From assembly GCF_018362975.1 (NCBI RefSeq), contig NZ_CP074371.1, positions 2,542,001-2,606,000 of the forward strand: a stretch of 64,000 bases of DNA, read 5' to 3'. Positions 42,889-53,082 of the stretch are shown here, one piece after another (position 1 is the stretch's first letter; every line of letters begins with the position of its first letter). The DNA comes from Nocardia tengchongensis (GTDB taxonomy: Bacteria; Actinomycetota; Actinomycetes; Mycobacteriales; Mycobacteriaceae). Made by a program: the position numbers and the translations under genes. The notes below the pieces were generated by a model. The model had not been told where the DNA came from. It ran no database searches and worked only from the letters and a program-made list of their open reading frames with translations.

Positions 42889-43635
42889 CTACTGCGCTCG
42901 GACCGTCGCGATGCGGTTGGTCAGCATGGTGACGAAGGGGGCGCGGTCGCGGGTCTCCTGCTCGTAGGCGAGCAGGGCGACCAGGTCGTCCACGGTCAGC
43001 TGCCGCAGCCGGGCCCGCAGCTGGGCGATGGTCATCTCCGAGTAGGCGAAGCGGGTCGCCACCGCGGGCTCGGCGACCGCGGGCTCGGGGGTGACTTCGG
43101 TCTCCACGGCGGGTTCGGGCGCGGCGGGTTCGGGCTCGGCGGGTTCGGGCTCGGCGGCGACCTCGGGCTCGGCGGGCGCGATGGCGACCGCAGCCGGGGC
43201 GCTGCCGTTGTGGCCGTTGGTGGCGGCCTTGGAAGCCGTTGCGGCCGCGACGGTCTCGGTGATCACCGGTTCGGCTGCCTCCTGCGCGGCCGATTCGGTG
43301 GGCACCGGAGCCGGGTCGGGCTCGGTGAACAGGTCGAATCGGCTCCGATAAGCCGATTCAGTGGCGAAGCTGGGAGTTAGCTCGTCGTCCTCGTCCTCAT
43401 CGAAGGTGGCCCACGCGGGCTGCTCCTCGGACTGGGTGAGCAAACGGTCGAAGACGGCGTCGCCCTTGAGAGCGAGGCTGGTCACGAACTGCTGGAGGTG
43501 CATGGTGGTCTGCAGCATCTGGCTGATCGCGGTGATCGGGAAGTTGATCGCGGTCGCCGGTAGCCGTCGAGTTTCCTCGAGCGCATAGGCGGCGGCCCCG
43601 GCGGCGACCCGGGCCAGGAACGGAGGTCGGAACAT
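42889..43635 (-). CDS. Lipid droplet-associated protein (Rv1109c/MLDS-like)
   Basis: Protein of 248 residues with the conserved N-terminal amphipathic helices of the mycolata lipid-droplet protein ([20 protein letters not shown], then [19 protein letters not shown]), an acidic region ([14 protein letters not shown]), a Pro/Glu/Ala-rich disordered linker, and a C-terminal HeH-like motif ([20 protein letters not shown] then [15 protein letters not shown]). In Rhodococcus this class coats triacylglycerol droplets and sets their size; the C-terminal DNA-binding-type motif could tether droplets to DNA, as reported for rhodococcal MLDS. Position between xseA and ispH matches Rv1109c. Confidence 0.85.
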   Translation of the reverse strand: MFRPPFLARVAAGAAAYALEETRRLPATAINFPITAISQMLQTTMHLQQFVTSLALKGDAVFDRLLTQSEEQPAWATFDEDEDDELTPSFATESAYRSRFDLFTEPDPAPVPTESAAQEAAEPVITETVAAATASKAATNGHNGSAPAAVAIAPAEPEVAAEPEPAEPEPAAPEPAVETEVTPEPAVAEPAVATRFAYSEMTIAQLRARLRQLTVDDLVALLAYEQETRDRAPFVTMLTNRIATVRAQ

Positions 43636-43749
43636 GCCCCTAGCCTGCCCGAAACGCCGTGTGATGCAAAGGCGACAAGGCACAAAAAGTGATTGTGATG
43701 CCAACCTCCGCGCGAATGCGCGCCGGGCCGCACACGTATTCTGTGGAGC

Positions 43750-44766
43750 ATGTCCTCGGGTATCCCTTTGAACGTCGGAATCGTCCGGTCCGCGGCGGGT
43801 GATGCCGGCGCGCCGTTGAGCTCTTCTGCCAAGCGCGTACTGCTCGCCGAACCACGCGGTTATTGCGCCGGTGTGGACCGGGCGGTCGAAACAGTGGAGA
43901 AGGCGCTCGAAAAACACGGCGCCCCCCTCTATGTCCGCAAAGAAATCGTCCACAACCGGCATGTGGTGGAAACCCTGCGGGATCGCGGCGTGATCTTCGT
44001 CGACGACACCGAGGAGGTGCCGGAGGGCGCGCTCGTGGTGTTCTCCGCGCACGGCGTCTCCCCGGCCGTGCACGAATCCGCCGCCGCGCGCAACCTGCAC
44101 ACCATCGATGCCACCTGCCCGCTGGTCACCAAGGTGCACCAGGAGGCCAAGCGCTTCGCTCGCGACGACTTCGACATCCTGCTCATCGGCCACGAGGGCC
44201 ATGAGGAGGTCGAGGGCACCGCCGGTGAGGCGCCCGACCACGTGCAGCTGGTGGACGGCCCGGACGCCGTCGACAGCGTCACCGTGCGCGACGAGAACAA
44301 GGTGATCTGGCTCTCGCAGACCACGCTGTCGGTCGACGAGACCATGGAGACGGTCAACCGCCTGCGCGAGAAGTTCCCCAAGCTGCAGGATCCGCCCAGC
44401 GACGACATCTGCTACGCCACCTCCAACCGCCAGACCGCGGTGAAGGCGATGGCGCCCGAATGCGATCTGGTGATCGTGGTCGGCTCCCGCAACTCGTCCA
44501 ACTCGGTGCGGCTGGTGGAGGTCGCGCTCACCGCCGGCGCTCGCGCCGCGTACCTGGTGGATTACGCCCGCGAGGTGGATACCGCGTGGCTGGAGGGCAT
44601 CGGCACGGTCGGCGTCACCTCGGGCGCCTCGGTTCCGGAGATCCTCGTGGAGGGGGTGCTGGAATTGCTGGCCGAGCACGGTTTCGGTGAGGTCGTGCCG
44701 GTCACCACCGCCAATGAGACGCTGGTTTTCTCGCTGCCTCGCGAACTCCGCGCCGCCCGCGGGTAA
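43750..44766 (+). CDS. ispH: 4-hydroxy-3-methylbut-2-enyl diphosphate reductase
   Basis: Last step of the MEP isoprenoid pathway, making IPP and DMAPP; 338 residues, syntenic with Rv1110 (lytB2). The three [4Fe-4S] cysteines are in [29 protein letters not shown] and [17 protein letters not shown] 43750 includes an N-terminal extension of about 28 residues before the conserved core. It supplies precursors to the cis-prenyl synthase at 24753. Confidence 0.95.
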   Translation: MSSGIPLNVGIVRSAAGDAGAPLSSSAKRVLLAEPRGYCAGVDRAVETVEKALEKHGAPLYVRKEIVHNRHVVETLRDRGVIFVDDTEEVPEGALVVFSAHGVSPAVHESAAARNLHTIDATCPLVTKVHQEAKRFARDDFDILLIGHEGHEEVEGTAGEAPDHVQLVDGPDAVDSVTVRDENKVIWLSQTTLSVDETMETVNRLREKFPKLQDPPSDDICYATSNRQTAVKAMAPECDLVIVVGSRNSSNSVRLVEVALTAGARAAYLVDYAREVDTAWLEGIGTVGVTSGASVPEILVEGVLELLAEHGFGEVVPVTTANETLVFSLPRELRAARG

Positions 44767-44803
44767 TCTCGCGGCCCGCGGGTAATCCGCGCGTCGAAAA
44801 CAC

Positions 44804-44840
44804 ATTCGCGCCCGCCGCATTCGATGCGGCGGGCGCGAAT
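44804..44840. terminator. Long hairpin terminator after ispH
   Basis: A 17-bp perfect stem, ATTCGCGCCCGCCGCAT and complement, with a TCG loop, 38 bp downstream of ispH. The rest of the 274-bp gap to the next (leftward) gene shows a duplicated GCCCGCGGGTAATC and nothing else. Confidence 0.8.
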
Positions 44841-45040
44841 TGCTATCCGGATGATCCTATTTCGCGCCGGATTTCCTGATTGCCGGAAATCTACGGTGCG
44901 TGTCGCTCGGGTGTCGCCGTGCGGGATTCCGGCGGTTTCCGTCAATGCCGGTACGTGTCGCGTCAATGGCGGTTCTCGGCGCGCGAATAGCGGCGATCAG
45001 TGCACGAGATGGTGGTGCCCAGAGCTCGGGAGGGCGGCGC

Positions 45041-46240
45041 TCAGCGCTCGATGCGGCCCGAATCGCGTTCGCGGTAGCGCACATTCGGGCGCGGGTGCGG
45101 CGGCACCTCGCCGGGCTGCGGGCGGCGACGGCGGCCGCCCTCGGCGGCGGGGGCCGGATTGCCGGCGGGAGCGGCGTGCCGCTCCGTGCCGCGGCCCACG
45201 GCCTGTTCGGGACTCTGGGCGCGGCGGCGACGGCCCTCGCCCGCGGCGGGTTCCGGGGCGGCGGGCTGCGCGGCGCGGCGTTCACCGGTGCGGGCGCGGT
45301 CGTTCGGGACGGCGCGGCGCTCGCCGGTGCGGGGCGGTTCGGCGGGAACCGCGCGACGCTCGCCGGTGCGCGGCGGCTGCTCGCCGTACTGGGCGCGGCG
45401 GCGGCCCTCCGCGGCGGGGGCGCCGGACTGCTCCGGGCGTGCGGCCCGGCGGCGGCCCTCGGTGGCGGGCGCGGCGGCGCTCGCGGCGGCCGGATCGGCG
45501 TCCGGGGTACGACGGCGGCGGGACTCACCGGCCGGTCGGTTCGAGCCGACGCGCGGCGGCCCGGCGGCGACCCGGCCGCCGGCCCCGCGGCGGGACGAGC
45601 GGGCGGACTCGGTGTCGGGGGCCTCGGTCACGCCCGCTTCCACGCCGGCGGCGTCGTCGCCCGGCCGGAAGCGTCGTCTGGCGGGGTCCTTGGCATCGGT
45701 GGAGCGGGTGCGCTGGCTACCGGGGCGGGTGGCCCGGCCGCGGGTCGCGCGCGCCTTGCCGGAGTCGAAGACCGAGTCGGCGCCCGGCTTGCCCTCGTAG
45801 CGGTGCATGGCGATGCGGACCGCGCCGACGATCAGCACCAGCGTGGTGGCCAGCGCCATCGTGGGGAACCGGTTCACCAGCGGAATGGCCAGATTCAGCA
45901 GGATCTCGCGCAGCTTGAAGCTGCGGGCGGAGCCCAGGAGGAGCTGATAGGACACCGGCACCGCGATGAACAACAGCAGCGGCGGCAGCACCAGCGCGGT
46001 GAACAGACCCCGGAAGCGGACGGCCAGAACGGCCAGCAGACAGCCGATCACATACAGGGTCGCGAAGGTGCCCGTGAGCTCGTCGCCGCCCTGCGCGTCG
46101 ATCAAGAACCCGACGAACGTGCACGTCACGGCGATCAGTACCGCGACTCCGGCGGTGACGCCGGGAACCGACGGCAGGATCGAACGGTGCGACGGGGGCA
46201 CCTCGGTTCGCTCGCGTTGGGTAACTGCCACGTCAAGCAC
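45041..46240 (-). CDS. DUF6542 membrane protein with basic repeat tail
   Basis: Protein of 399 residues: four transmembrane helices in residues 25-145 (including VPGVTAGVAVLIAVTCTFVG and PTMALATTLVLIVGAVRIA), then a 250-residue Arg/Pro/Ala-rich, probably disordered cytoplasmic tail. The tail contains three tandem 13-residue units of the form PPRTGERRAVPAE (variants ending VPND and AAQPA) and several EGRRRA motifs. Corresponds to Rv1111c by position and domain. The basic tail suggests binding to nucleic acid or anionic surfaces; function unknown. GTG 46240 or GTG 46231. Confidence 0.82.
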   Translation of the reverse strand: MLDVAVTQRERTEVPPSHRSILPSVPGVTAGVAVLIAVTCTFVGFLIDAQGGDELTGTFATLYVIGCLLAVLAVRFRGLFTALVLPPLLLFIAVPVSYQLLLGSARSFKLREILLNLAIPLVNRFPTMALATTLVLIVGAVRIAMHRYEGKPGADSVFDSGKARATRGRATRPGSQRTRSTDAKDPARRRFRPGDDAAGVEAGVTEAPDTESARSSRRGAGGRVAAGPPRVGSNRPAGESRRRRTPDADPAAASAAAPATEGRRRAARPEQSGAPAAEGRRRAQYGEQPPRTGERRAVPAEPPRTGERRAVPNDRARTGERRAAQPAAPEPAAGEGRRRRAQSPEQAVGRGTERHAAPAGNPAPAAEGGRRRRPQPGEVPPHPRPNVRYRERDSGRIER

Positions 46241-46348
46241 ACTAAGGCATATCGGTGTTTCGCGAGGCAGGCGACATCACGCGGGCACGTGGAATCGTAT
46301 GAACCAGGGGGTAGCCATGGCGTCGGCCGGGCGATACCGAGCGGTTGC

Positions 46349-47560
46349 TCAGGCCTCGAATTCACCCCCGGCACGGAATCCATGTTCGCCTCCGGCACGG
46401 AATCCATGTTCGCCTCCGGCACGGAATCCATGTTCGCCTCCGGCGAAGCCGACCGCCCGAGGCCAGCTCTCGATGTTGCGGACCTCCGGCGGCGGGGCGT
46501 CGGCGACCCCCAGATCGTGCATCTTGCGGGCGGTCACCAGCACCCGCGACTCCATCGAGGCCACCGTGTGGTTGTAGGCGTCGACCGCCTTGCCCAGCTG
46601 GGAGCCCAGCCGGTCCAGGTGGCGGCCGGTGGTGCCGAGCCGGGTGTAGAGCTCGCGGCCCAGCTGCTGGATCACCGCCATGTCCTCCGACATCGCCTCC
46701 TGCCGCCAGCCCAGGGCCACCGTGCGCAGCAGGGCCATCAGGGTGGTGGGTGTCGCCAAGACCACATTGCGACCGAAGGCGTACTCGAGCAGTCCGGAGT
46801 CGGTGGTGAGCGCCGCGTCCAGGAACGGATCTCCGGGCACGAACAGCACCACGAATTCGGGGGAGGGGTCGAAGGCCGCCCAGTACTCCTTGGCCGCCAG
46901 CTGATCCACGTGATTGCGCAGATGCCGGGCGTGGCGGGTGAGGTGGCCGTCGCGTTCGCGCGGATCCTCGGTGCCCGCGGCGTCCAGGAACGCGGTACAC
47001 GGCACCTTGGCGTCCACCACGATCTGGCGGCCGCCGGACAGACGCACCACCAGGTCCGGGCGCACCACGGTGTCGCCGCGCCGGGTCACCTGGGTGTCGA
47101 AGTCGCAGTGCCGGGCCATGCCGGCCAGCTCCACTACCCGCTCGAGCTGGATCTCACCCCAGCGGCCCCGGACCTGCGGCGCGCGCAGCGCCGCCACCAA
47201 TTGCCCGGTCTGCGTCGACAACTGATGCGACATCCGCTGCATGCCCGCGACCTGTTCGCGCAGGCCGGAATACGCGTTGATGCGGTTGTGCTCGACCTCG
47301 CGGATCTGCCGGTCCAGACTGCCGACCGCGTCGCGCAGCGGCTCCACCAGCGCGCCGATCGCATGCGACTGCCGCCGCGCGGCGTCCTCGCTGGCCGCCC
47401 CGAGTGACTGCCGCAACAATTGCTCGTTGTCCCGCATGGCCGCCAGCCGCGCCTCGGCCACCGCCGCCCGCTGCCCCGCCCGCGCGGCATGCCCGAGCCA
47501 GCCCAGGGCCAGCCCCGAAACGAACACCAAAAGCAGCGCGAACAGCATCGGTGCGGTCAT
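46349..47560 (-). CDS. rmuC: DNA recombination protein RmuC homologue
   Basis: RmuC family, 403 residues: an N-terminal membrane anchor (MTAPMLFALLLVFVSGLALG), a coiled-coil (residues 30-130), and a nuclease-like core with VRGRWGEIQLERVVELAGM, IVVDAKVPCTAFLDA and LFVPGDPFLDAALTTDSG. RmuC limits inversions at short repeats and is predicted to be a restriction-endonuclease-fold nuclease. The last 30 residues are unusual: GGEHGFRA repeated three times perfectly, encoded by 24-bp tandem repeats. ATG 47560 begins the anchor; longer frames upstream are not credible. Confidence 0.9.
   Translation of the reverse strand: MTAPMLFALLLVFVSGLALGWLGHAARAGQRAAVAEARLAAMRDNEQLLRQSLGAASEDAARRQSHAIGALVEPLRDAVGSLDRQIREVEHNRINAYSGLREQVAGMQRMSHQLSTQTGQLVAALRAPQVRGRWGEIQLERVVELAGMARHCDFDTQVTRRGDTVVRPDLVVRLSGGRQIVVDAKVPCTAFLDAAGTEDPRERDGHLTRHARHLRNHVDQLAAKEYWAAFDPSPEFVVLFVPGDPFLDAALTTDSGLLEYAFGRNVVLATPTTLMALLRTVALGWRQEAMSEDMAVIQQLGRELYTRLGTTGRHLDRLGSQLGKAVDAYNHTVASMESRVLVTARKMHDLGVADAPPPEVRNIESWPRAVGFAGGEHGFRAGGEHGFRAGGEHGFRAGGEFEA
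46370..46441. repeat. Three perfect 24-bp tandem repeats at the end of rmuC
   Basis: Units 46370-46393, 46394-46417, 46418-46441 are identical and encode an octapeptide GGEHGFRA (register arbitrary) in frame with rmuC. Perfect identity implies recent expansion and likely length variation between strains. Confidence 0.95.
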
Positions 47561-47748
47561 GGCCAGTGATAGTGCCGTACCGCACCGACAAAACCGGGAA
47601 ACCGCCGCCGCCCCGTGTCCGGCGGACGCCGCGAAAACAGTTGTCCCGTGGGCGACGCCGACCGCGCCTCGCCGTACCTCAGCGTGTTCCAGACGACTCG
47701 CCAGGGTATCGCTGAACCTGTCGGAGTGATCGCCTAGCGTTTGGCGGC

Positions 47749-49176
47749 ATGCGGATCCTGCACACCTCCGACTGGCATATCGGGCGCACCTTTCACGGCG
47801 TCGATCTGCTGACCGATCAGGAGTGCTCGCTGCTGGCCATCGCGGAATTGGTGCGGGCCGAGGACGTGGACGTGGTCGTGCTGCCGGGGGACGTGTACGA
47901 CCGTTCCATTCCCAGCGCGGATGCGATTGCGGTGTGCAATCGGGGATTCGAGGCAATTCGGGCAGCGGGGGCGACCATTATCGCGACCTCCGGAAATCAT
48001 GACTCGCCGACGCGGCTCGGTGCGCTCGGGAGTTTCGCGGCGGCGGGCGGATTGCATTTGCGCTGCCGGATCGCGGATGTGGCGCGGCCGATCCTGCTGC
48101 CCGACGAGTTCGGCGAAATTGCCTTTTACGGCATTCCTTACCTGGAGCCGGAGATCACCCGGGTGGAATTGGGCGTACCGCAGGCGCGTTCGCACGCCGA
48201 GATCCTGGACGCGGCCATGAGCCTGGTGCGCGCCGATCTCGCGAGCCGGGCGGAGGCGCGGTCGGTGGTGCTGGCGCACGCCTTCGTGGTGGGCGGCGAG
48301 GCGACCGGGTCGGAGCGGTCGATTTCGGTCGGCGGGGTGGAGACGGTCTCGCTCGCGTCGTTCGACGGCATCGACTACACGGCGCTGGGGCACCTGCACT
48401 CGCCGCAGACGCTGTCGGAGTCGGTCCGGTATTCCGGCTCGCCGCTGCCGTATTCGTTCGGTGAGCGCTCGCACCGCAAGGCCGTCTGGATCGTGGATCT
48501 CGACGCCGCGGGGCTGGCGGGCGTCCAGCGTCACGAATTGCCGGTGGTGCGGGGGCTGTCGCAACTCACGGGAACGCTGGAAGCCCTCCTGGAAGCGCCG
48601 GAGCACGCCGCGGCCGAATCCCACTATGTCTCGGCCACCCTCACCGACACCGCGCGCCCCGTGGACGCCCTGCGGCGGCTGCGCGATCGCTTCCCGCACG
48701 CGGTGCACGTGGAATGGCAACGCCCCGGCGGCAACCCGGAACTCCACTACCGCGAGCGCGTGCACGGCCGCCGCGACACCGAGATCGCACAGAGCTTCCT
48801 GTCCGACGTCCGCGGGGTGCCGACCGCTGGCGAGATGACCTGGCTCGAGCGGGCCCTCTCCGCCGCCACGCGCGAAAAGGACGGCTCGCACCGCATTTCC
48901 GCGCAGGGTGAGCCCGCCGTCGCGGCTGCCGCCGAGGCGGTGTCCGTGACAGCGGGCAGGTCGGCTGCGGTTGTCGAGCCGCTCGTGGTCGAGGACGGAC
49001 CGGTGCCGGAGTCGGCCGCGGTGGCGGCGCGGGTGGTCAGTGCGGCCGGGTTCGACGGGTCGGTGCGTGGATCGGACGCGGCGGAGGCCGATGCGGCGCT
49101 CGGGCTGTTCGATGTGGAGGAATTCGGGTTGGCGCCGGGTGAATCGGGTGGGTCGGTCGAGGGGAAGACCGCATGA
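47749..49176 (+). CDS. sbcD: Exonuclease SbcCD, nuclease subunit D
   Basis: Mre11-type metallophosphoesterase nuclease, 475 residues, partner of SbcC in cleaving hairpins and double-strand ends. Motifs: ILHTSDWHIGRTFHG (metal Asp, His), VVLPGDVYDR, ATSGNHDSP with the catalytic His, AHAFVVGG, and TALGHLHSPQ. The C-terminal 100 residues are Ala/Glu-rich and variable. ATG 47749. Followed by sbcC, so one operon. Confidence 0.93.
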   Translation: MRILHTSDWHIGRTFHGVDLLTDQECSLLAIAELVRAEDVDVVVLPGDVYDRSIPSADAIAVCNRGFEAIRAAGATIIATSGNHDSPTRLGALGSFAAAGGLHLRCRIADVARPILLPDEFGEIAFYGIPYLEPEITRVELGVPQARSHAEILDAAMSLVRADLASRAEARSVVLAHAFVVGGEATGSERSISVGGVETVSLASFDGIDYTALGHLHSPQTLSESVRYSGSPLPYSFGERSHRKAVWIVDLDAAGLAGVQRHELPVVRGLSQLTGTLEALLEAPEHAAAESHYVSATLTDTARPVDALRRLRDRFPHAVHVEWQRPGGNPELHYRERVHGRRDTEIAQSFLSDVRGVPTAGEMTWLERALSAATREKDGSHRISAQGEPAVAAAAEAVSVTAGRSAAVVEPLVVEDGPVPESAAVAARVVSAAGFDGSVRGSDAAEADAALGLFDVEEFGLAPGESGGSVEGKTA

Positions 49177-49270
49177 GCCGTGGGGCACAGGGTGTTTCGG
49201 CGTGTCCTGCCGGTGTGGGCGGGCGGCAGGTTGTCGAATGGGCTGAGGCGTGGCGGGAAGGGGACGCGGC

Positions 49271-52200
49271 ATGCGGCTGCATCGGCTGGAGCTGACGGCT
49301 TTCGGGCCGTTCGCCGAGACGGCCGTGGTGGACTTCGACGAGCTGGGGCGGACGGGCTGTTCCTGCTGCACGGTCAGACCGGGGCGGGGAAGACCACTGT
49401 GCTGGACGCCATCGCGTTCGCGCTCTACGGCAAGGTGCCCGGCGCGCGTGAGGAGGGCAAGCGCCTGCACTCCGATCACGCCGACGAGCAGACGCCGCCG
49501 CGCGTACTGCTGGAGGCCACCGTGGGTGGCCGGCGACTGCGGCTGGTCCGCTCGCCGGAGTTCCAGCGGCCCAGCAAACGCGCCAAATCCGGGTGGGTGA
49601 AGGAGAACTCGGTCGCCACCCTGGAGTGGCTGGACGGCCGCGGCCAGAACCTCTCCCGCATCCCCGATATCGGCGACGAGGTGCTGCGCCTGCTCGGTAT
49701 GAGCGCCGACCAGTTCTTCCAGGTGGTGTTGCTGCCCCAGGGCGATTTCGCGCGCTTCCTGCGCGCCGACAACGAGGAACGCGAGAAGCTCCTCGAGAAG
49801 CTCTTCGACACCGAACGTTTCGGCACCGCCGAACAGTGGCTGATCGACAAGCGCCGCGCGAGCACCGCCGAACTCGACACCCGCAAACACGGCATCGACG
49901 CGTTGATCGCCCGGGTCGGCACGGCCGCGGGCCTGCCCGCCACCGACACCGCCACCATTCTCGAATCGGTCGCCTGGTCCCAGTCCTTGCTGTCGACCGC
50001 GAACACCCACCTGTCCGAGACCGCCGCCGATCTCCTTCAGCGCCAACAGGATTCGTCCCGAGTCCGCACCGCCGCCGAAGCCGAACGCCGCCGCCACGAC
50101 CTGTTCCGTCGCCGCGCCGCGGCCCACGCCCAGCTCGCCGACTTCGCGGCCACCGCCGACCACCGCGCCGCCCGCCAATCCGAACTCGACCGAGCCCGCC
50201 GCGCCGAACCAGTCGCCGCCGCCCTCGCCGAGGCCCGCGCCGCCGCCGTCACCCTGCGCCGCCGCACCGACGACGCCACCCGAGCCGCCGAACAACTGGC
50301 CGACCGCCTCCTCGACCCGCCCAGCGCCGAACTCCCCGGAACCACCTGGGCCGCAGCTGATCTGGCGGCCGCTGAGTTGTCGGGCACAGACCTGGCCGCC
50401 GACCTCGCCGACATCGCCGGGCCCGCCATCCCGGTGGACGATCGTGACGGTGACTCGGGGCTGGTCGGCGATCAAGAGCACCGAGAACCGTATGGCGGGG
50501 CCTCTGAAGGGGAAGCCGACGGCGATCATCTGTGGGGCGAGCGGGCGGCGAATGCCGTTACCGCGGACCGGGATGCGGTGTCGGCGCGTGGCGATGGACC
50601 GGGTTCGCTGCCCGTAGGGGCATCCGGCGGGGGTTCGGGCCTCGAGGCGGCGGTCAGGGGTTGGAGTGCGCAGGTGGGGGCGCTGGATGAGGTGCGGGCC
50701 GACGCGGAGTCGGCCACTCGGCTGGCGCGGGAGCTGGCGGGGCTGCGGACCGAGCAGTCGGATCTGAGCGCGCGGGCGGCCAAGCTGGCCGCGCGGCTGG
50801 CCGAATTGCCGGAAGCCGTTGCCGGTGTGGAGGTTCGGTTGCGGGCGGCGGCGGATGCGGCGGCCGCGCTGGCCGGGCTGCGGGCCGAGTGTCTGCGGCT
50901 GCGGACGTCGGCCGAGGCGGCGGTGGAGTTGGAGCGCAAGCGCGGTGAGCTCGCCCGCGCGGGAACGGCTTTCGAGCAGGCTCGCAGTGGGCATGCCGAG
51001 GCGTGGAAGCGGACGCAGGCGCTGCGGGAACAGCGGATGGCCGGGATGGCCGCCGAATTGGCGGAGGCGCTGGTCGAGGGAGAGCCGTGCGCGGTGTGCG
51101 GGTCGGCCGCGCACCCGGATCCGCGCGCGGCCCGCCGCGCACGCGGTGTCGAAGGCGGACGAGGACGCGGCGCTGGCGGCGGAGCGGGCCGCCGAGGCCG
51201 CGCGGGAGCGGGCGGGGCAGGCGGTGGCCGAGCTGGAGCGGGCCGTCGAGGTGCTGGTCGAGCGGGGCGGCGATGTGGACAAGGCCGAACTGGCGGCCGC
51301 ACTGGATGATTCGACGCGGAAGTTCACCGCGGCCGAACGGGCGGCGGGCCAGGTGGACGGGCTCACCGCCGAGCTGAACACCCTGCGCTCGGACCAGACC
51401 CGATTGCAGGACGAGGCCCGCGAAGCCGAAAGCCGCGGCAGCGCGACGACGGAGCGGATCGTGGCCGCCGATCGGCGACTGGCCGAACTCACCGAACGGT
51501 TGCGGGCCGCGGCCGGGGCGGACGGCACGGTCGATCGGCGGCGGGCGCGGCTGGCGGCGCTGGTCGAGGAGGCCACGACGGTGCGCGCTGCCCGCGTCGA
51601 GGCGGTGACCGCGCGCGAGCAGGTCGCCGCGGCCGCGGTACGGGTCGAAAAGCTGTCGTACGAAGCGGGTCTCGTGGAATCCGCGCCGCCGGTGATGGGG
51701 GAGTCGGGGCCGGACTACGCCGTGCTGGGCGAGTACGCCCGCGCCGTCGACGCCGCCTCACGAACGGCCGCGCAGCAATCGCAGATCGAAGACGAACTGG
51801 TGACGGCCGACCGGACCCGGGCCCACGCCGAGGCCGTCCTCGCCGAACCCGAGATCCGCGCCGCCGGTGACGCGGAACCGGGTGATCTCGCCGAGCTGGA
51901 AAACGCGGTGGCCCAGGCGGAATCGGCCCTGAACCGGGCGGTGGCCGGTCATGCCGAGGCCGAGCGGCGAGTCGAACAGTTGACGGGCCTGTGCACTCGG
52001 TTGCGGACGGCCGTCGACGACATCGCCCCGCTGCAGCGCGCCCACGAGGAGCTGGCCCGGCTGTCCGAGGTGGTGGCGGGCCGCGGCGAGAACAACCGCC
52101 GCATGTCCCTGCGCTCCTACGTACTGGCCGCCCGCCTGGAAGAGGTGGCCGTGGCCGGATCGGTCCGTCTACGTCGAATGTCGGGCGGCCGTTACGAATT

Positions 52201-52594
52201 CGTCCACACCGATGCCGCGGGTCCCCGTGGCCGCCGCGGCGGCCTGGGCCTCGACATCCGCGACGACTACACCGGCGCGGTCCGCCCCGCCAAAACCCTC
52301 TCCGGCGGCGAAACCTTCATGGCCTCTCTGGCTTTGGCCCTGGGCCTGGCCGATGTGGTGTCGGCCGAATCCGGTGGCCTGGTCATGGACACCCTGTTCA
52401 TCGACGAGGGTTTCGGCAGCCTCGACGCCGACACCCTCGACTCGGTCATGGGCGTCCTCGACGAACTCCGCTCCGGCGGCCGCGTGGTCGGCGTGGTCAG
52501 CCACGTCGACGAAATGCGTCAGCGCATCCCCAGCCGCCTGCACGTCATCCGCGGCCGCACCGGCTCCCGCCTGGAAACCTCGGTCGGCGGGTAA
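49271..52594 (+). pseudogene. sbcC: Exonuclease SbcCD ATPase subunit C, two frameshifts
   Basis: SMC-like Rad50 homologue. ATG 49271 gives MRLHRLELTAFGPFAETAVV; a base is missing in or near the GGG at 49354-49356, after which homology continues one frame over as LFLLHGQTGAGKTTVLDAIA (Walker A). That frame runs through the coiled-coil to the zinc hook EPCAVCGSAAHPDP, then a surplus base between about 51122 and 51140 returns to the original frame (HAVSKADEDAALAAE), continuing through LSGGETFMASLALALGLADV and the Walker B LFIDEGFGSLDADTLD to 52594. The two shifts cancel, 1.77 kb apart. As sequenced it gives no whole protein; corrected, it has about 1,107 residues. Assembly error or a real double mutation. 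Confidence 0.88.
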
Positions 52595-52704
52595 GAGTCG
52601 CCGGCCGAGCCGGTCCCTCCGGGAGATCAGCGGTAGCTGAGCGGACCGTGCGCCTCGCCGCCGTGCGCGGTCGGATCGACCGGCCGCCGGTGATGGTTGC
52701 CGGG

Positions 52705-52977
52705 TCAGATGCGGGTGTAGCGGATTTCGGCGCGGGCTCGGGCCTTGGCGGCTTCGACCTCGCGGTCCTTGGGCGGGGCGTTGGTGGTCAGGCCGTCCAG
52801 GAGGCGGGTCGTGGCCGCGGTGATCTCTTCGACGGCGAGGTCGAAGGCGGCCTGGTTGGCTTGCGAGGGTTTGGTGGTTCCGCTGATCTTGCGGACGTAT
52901 TGCAGGGCGGCCGCGTGCACCTCGTCCGGGGTGGCCGGCGGCTCGAAGTTGTGCAGGGTGTGGATGTTGCGGCACAT
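52705..52977 (-). CDS. DUF2277 family protein
   Basis: 90-residue protein with the family signature MCRNIHTLHNFEPPATPDEV at the N-terminus, followed by AALQYVRKISGTTKPSQANQ and AFDLAVEEITAATTRLLDGL. All-helical, cytosolic, unknown function; widespread in actinobacteria. Start ATG 52977. Confidence 0.9.
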   Translation of the reverse strand: MCRNIHTLHNFEPPATPDEVHAAALQYVRKISGTTKPSQANQAAFDLAVEEITAATTRLLDGLTTNAPPKDREVEAAKARARAEIRYTRI

Positions 52978-53082
52978 GGGTGCGAGCCTACGCCCGGGGA
53001 CCGACAGCGCTGGTCAGAGCGATGAGGAGGGTTGGGGAGACGCGGCGGCGCTGGTCGCGCGACGCGAGCGGTGCTGGTGAGG

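Noticed and set aside
42889..44820. 643-codon frame joining the lipid-droplet gene to ispH antisense
   Set aside because: Only the part from ATG 43635 has family homology; the upstream portion is antisense of ispH.
46370..46441. Possible CRISPR-like array
   Set aside because: Units are contiguous without spacers and in frame with rmuC; a coding tandem repeat.
47734..51576. 1280-codon open frame on the minus strand
   Set aside because: Lies wholly over sbcD and sbcC; Arg/Ser/Ala-rich, no domain, while the plus strand has clear nuclease and ATPase motifs.
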